Source of the DNA: Promethearchaeota archaeon
GTDB lineage: Archaea > Asgardarchaeota > Lokiarchaeia > Sigyniarchaeales > SOKP01
Direction: 5' to 3'
Length of the DNA: 8,405 nt
Assembly (NCBI GenBank): GCA_016840695.1
Contig: JAEORV010000048.1
Span: 1 to 8,405 of the forward strand
Part shown: piece after piece, positions 6,746 to 8,405 of the stretch
Numbering within the stretch: position 1 is the stretch's first letter
How the letters are laid out: the number at the start of each line of letters is the position of its first letter
Translations under genes and position numbers: made by a program
The notes under the pieces: model-generated
The model's database searches: none
Seen by the model: the letters and a program-made list of their open reading frames with translations, nothing else
What the model was told of the DNA's origin: nothing

Positions 6746-7357
6746 TCATACATCCCTGTAATCATCTTCAAATTCAGAAAAATTAATGATGTATTCTCTT
6801 CCTTCGATGTTGGCTTCAATCCATTCAGATAACCACTGGCAGAATTTAGGATTAAATTGATCAAGGTTCGTTGAATCGCATTTATTTTCATAAAGACATA
6901 CAAAACAAGGAATGTAAGAGAATTTTTCCCAAACAAAACTATCGTTATTTTTATCAACTTCACGCGCTTCCACATTAACATCAATTTCTTCAATTGAAGT
7001 TATGTGTTTTGTCCACGAGCTATCCATTAGTTCCCTTTGTATCCCTATCTTCGATTGTAAAGATAGGATTTCTAAAATTTTTTCTAAATCCTCGCGTGAT
7101 TTATTTGTTAGCGCTTGAAGATCATCAAAAAACAAGTCTTTTTCTTGATTAATTATGTTTAAAATAACTCTCTCATCTTTTCGCAAGTTTCGATGATAAT
7201 TTTTCTTCTTTTCTTCTATCCTCTCAATTCGTCTTTCAACATTAGATTTTTCATCGACTGTACCTTCTACACGCTCCTTTATTTTACATTTATGACGACT
7301 AAGGTATGCAAAAGATTTCCCGCAGTAAGGACATGTTTCTTTTTTCTTCTTTGCCAT
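6746..7357 (-). CDS. Zinc-finger/winged-helix/Fe-S protein, probable transcription factor TFE-beta (RPC34/39 family)
   Basis: Read from the ATG at 7357 (203 residues); an in-frame GTG at 7372 would add five. Three parts are visible. Residues 9-25 form a small zinc finger, Cys9-x2-Cys12-x9-His22-x-Cys24, after a basic MAKKKK start. A charged, helical linker follows (about 28-58). Residues 60-120 look like a winged helix (ERVILNII, then DDLQALTNKSREDLEKILEIL and a strand-rich wing). Residues 151-173 hold Cys-x2-Cys-x5-Cys-x12-Cys in the context IPCFVCLYENKC...FCQWLSEWIE. This strongly recalls the C-terminal [4Fe-4S] motif of human RPC39 and archaeal TFE-beta (PCxxCPxxxxC...C...W). TFE-beta partners TFE-alpha to help open promoter DNA. 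The zinc finger is not part of TFE-beta as I know it. The tail is acidic. The gene has its own TATA-like promoter and is monocistronic in this window. Confidence 0.65.
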   Translation of the reverse strand: MAKKKKETCPYCGKSFAYLSRHKCKIKERVEGTVDEKSNVERRIERIEEKKKNYHRNLRKDERVILNIINQEKDLFFDDLQALTNKSREDLEKILEILSLQSKIGIQRELMDSSWTKHITSIEEIDVNVEAREVDKNNDSFVWEKFSYIPCFVCLYENKCDSTNLDQFNPKFCQWLSEWIEANIEGREYIINFSEFEDDYRDV

Positions 7358-7402
7358 TCGATTCAATTCCACATACTTATTGGTATTAATCTTGAAGTAA
7401 AA

Positions 7403-7414
7403 GATTTATAGGAA
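7403..7414 (-). promoter_or_regulatory. TATA-like promoter of the TFE-beta-like gene
   Basis: On the minus strand TTCCTATAAATC (7414-7403) is a good archaeal TATA box, CTATAAAT, with a purine-poor BRE-like flank. A start about 25 bases below it would fall near 7380, giving a leader of roughly 8 bases to the GTG at 7372 or 23 bases to the ATG at 7357. No Shine-Dalgarno site is obvious before either. Confidence 0.45.
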
Positions 7415-7545
7415 GATTTAGGGGTGTTATTTTACTAATAGAATTATTGTAATGTAGAGTAAAAATTAAATTTTAGCTTTTTTGAGTGGAATTTTAATTT
7501 TAATATGTATATTTTTAATAAATATATCAATCATAATCTTTAAAC

Positions 7546-7556
7546 ATTATATATAC
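7546..7556 (+). promoter_or_regulatory. TATA-like promoter of the RadA-like gene
   Basis: ATTATATATAC at 7546-7556 is centred about 26 bases before the ATG at 7577, the spacing expected for a leaderless archaeal transcript. The leader has no Shine-Dalgarno site. A second candidate, CTTTAAAC (7539-7546), would imply a leader of roughly 10 bases. Confidence 0.45.
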
Positions 7557-7576
7557 TGATAAATATTTTATATTCA

Positions 7577-8395
7577 ATGAATCCTTCAACAATTTTAAAT
7601 ATTAAAAAAGAACAAGTAATTGATTTGGATGGCATTTTTCGTGAATTTACGACGAATAAAAAAGAAAAAATGCTATTATCTTCAGGTTCCAAGTATATTG
7701 ATAAAATTTTAGGAGGAGGATTTCATCCGGGAAAAATATACTTGATTTTTGGAGCAAATAAAACTGGAAAAACACAATTTAGTCATCAATTGTGCGTGCA
7801 ATCGTATAAAAAAGGTGTTAAAAGAAAACCAGCAAAGAATTCGAGGATGGTTTATTATTTCGATACTGAAAATACATTTCGAGCCGAAAGAATAAGAGAG
7901 CTAGCGAACACGCGTGGTCTTCCCTCAGACAGCATTTTAAAAAGCATTTTGGTCTCTCAAATAATGAGCAATTCAGCATTGTTAATGGCCTTGAATAACC
8001 TCGAAGGAACTATAAAAAAAAATATTGGAGATGTTCTCATAATCGATTCCATCAACAATTATTATAGGTATGAACAAGGAAATAAAGCCATTTCGTTCTA
8101 TCAGGCAAAAACAACTTTCATGTCAATATTAAATAAAATTTACGAGCTTACAGAAAAGTATAGATTAATCACAATTGCCACCGCACAAATTGCTCCAAAT
8201 TTTATTGAAAATGCAATTATCAAGGAAAAACCCGTAGGAAACCAGTTTTTAAATCATTTTTTCACGGAATACTTGTATTTGAGCTCTCAAGATAAAGATT
8301 CCAATTATATTCATCTGGTAAATTCAAGTTTTCTTCCTGAAAAAAAAATTTTTTATAAAATCACATCTGCGGGAATAGAAGATCACTCAATATGA
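7577..8395 (+). CDS. RadA/Rad51-family RecA-fold ATPase lacking the N-terminal domain
   Basis: A 272-residue recombinase-fold protein. The lead-in LSSGSKYIDKILGGGFHPGKI (34-54) is the standard entry to the RadA ATPase core. Walker A is GANKTGKTQ (59-67; usually GExxSGKTQ), and YFDTENTFRAERI (94-106) contains the catalytic Glu98 and the RadA-specific F-R-x-E-R-I. Walker B is DVLIID (152-157) followed by SINNYYR. ATAQIAP (201-207) stands where RadA has TNQV, and PVGNQFLNHFFTEYLYL (219-235) matches the P-x-G-G...H...L segment with GG reduced to GN. The protein ends SAGIEDHSI, near the usual RadA C-terminus. RadA is normally about 320-350 residues with an N-terminal helix-hairpin-helix domain, absent here; about 30 unrelated residues replace it. 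It is therefore a paralogue, not the main recombinase, perhaps a mediator or regulator of RadA filaments. It has a probable leaderless promoter and may overlap a downstream gene. Confidence 0.8.
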   Translation: MNPSTILNIKKEQVIDLDGIFREFTTNKKEKMLLSSGSKYIDKILGGGFHPGKIYLIFGANKTGKTQFSHQLCVQSYKKGVKRKPAKNSRMVYYFDTENTFRAERIRELANTRGLPSDSILKSILVSQIMSNSALLMALNNLEGTIKKNIGDVLIIDSINNYYRYEQGNKAISFYQAKTTFMSILNKIYELTEKYRLITIATAQIAPNFIENAIIKEKPVGNQFLNHFFTEYLYLSSQDKDSNYIHLVNSSFLPEKKIFYKITSAGIEDHSI

Positions 8396-8405
8396 CAATG
8401 TTTAA
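8392..8405 (+). CDS. Possible start of a further gene overlapping the RadA-like gene
   Basis: An ATG at 8392 overlaps the TGA of the RadA-like gene in the ATGA arrangement already seen between the phosphatase and trm1. It reads Met-Thr-Met-Phe and is open to the window edge. A second in-frame ATG lies at 8398. Four codons cannot show that it is coding; the only support is the overlap. Confidence 0.2.

Larger units (their letters stand above)
7358..7576. other. Gene-free divergent intergenic region
   Basis: About 220 bases separate the divergent starts at 7357 and 7577, the longest gene-free stretch here. It is extremely A/T-rich from about 7428 on. It contains the promoters for both flanking genes and a 7-base inverted repeat, TTTTACT (7430-7436) with AGTAAAA (7458-7464), 21 bases apart, which could be an operator. 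A T-run at 7478-7483 follows no recognisable gene. I see no open frame or structured RNA that I can support. Confidence 0.5.

Noticed and set aside
6742..6993. 83-residue open frame on the minus strand
   Set aside because: It is an alternative frame within the 3' half of the TFE-beta-like gene and has no domain character. The other frame has the conserved cysteine motif.
7041..7069. Inverted repeat, CCTATCTT (7044-7051) with AAGATAGG (7060-7067)
   Set aside because: An 8-base perfect stem with an 8-base loop, but it lies in the middle of coding sequence. One such match is plausible by chance in AT-rich DNA.
7193..7411. 72-residue hydrophobic open frame on the plus strand
   Set aside because: It is antisense to the zinc finger and Lys/Glu-rich linker of the TFE-beta-like gene. 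Its Phe/Leu richness is the complement of Lys/Glu codons and not a membrane protein.
7430..7576. Possible small RNA in the divergent intergenic region
   Set aside because: The inverted repeat and T-run at 7478-7483 are suggestive, but no stable folded structure or clear promoter-to-terminator unit can be drawn. The base composition explains the T-runs.
1..8405. CRISPR array, insertion sequence, tRNA or rRNA
   Set aside because: No regularly spaced repeats, terminal inverted repeats with a transposase, or G/C-rich folded RNA segments were seen on either strand.

Overview
The window looks like chromosomal DNA from an AT-rich archaeon. The evidence is two RadA/RadB-type recombinase-fold ATPases, an archaeal/eukaryotic Trm1, a protein matching the TFE-beta/RPC39 transcription-factor family, and start codons without Shine-Dalgarno sites that sit about 25-30 bases below TATA-like boxes. 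The gene mix would fit an Asgard (Lokiarchaeia-like) genome, but that lineage call is an impression from protein flavour and not proven here.

Layout. Positions 1-117 (minus) hold the N-terminus of a gene cut by the window edge. Only 41 bases separate it from a divergent plus-strand gene for a small RadB-like ATPase (159-866). That gene runs almost directly into a two-gene ABC transporter: a ten-helix FtsX-type permease (869-3094) and its MacB/LolD-class ATPase (3095-3814). After a 52-base spacer with inverted repeats comes a second tight plus-strand cluster: class I fructose-1,6-bisphosphatase (3867-4856), tRNA m2,2G26 methyltransferase Trm1 (4853-6097) and 23S rRNA 2'-O-methyltransferase RlmE (6110-6745). 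RlmE abuts, tail to tail with no gap, a minus-strand gene (6746-7357) that reads as zinc finger + winged helix + four-cysteine Fe-S motif, the best match being the TFE-beta general transcription factor. A gene-free AT-rich divergent promoter region of about 220 bases follows, then a RadA-like ATPase without the usual N-terminal domain (7577-8395). A possible overlapping start of a further gene lies at the right edge.

How they fit. The permease and ATPase are one transporter. Trm1 and RlmE both modify stable RNA and share a likely transcript with the gluconeogenic phosphatase. The TFE-beta-like protein would act in transcription initiation. The two RecA-fold ATPases are unlinked in transcription but are both shortened relatives of the main archaeal recombinase; one keeps the catalytic glutamate motif and the other appears to have lost it. 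The most distinctive items are the zinc finger joined to a TFE-beta-like protein, the degenerate RadB-like ATPase coupled to a transporter, and the interleaved divergent promoters near 118-158. I see no CRISPR array, transposon, tRNA or rRNA.
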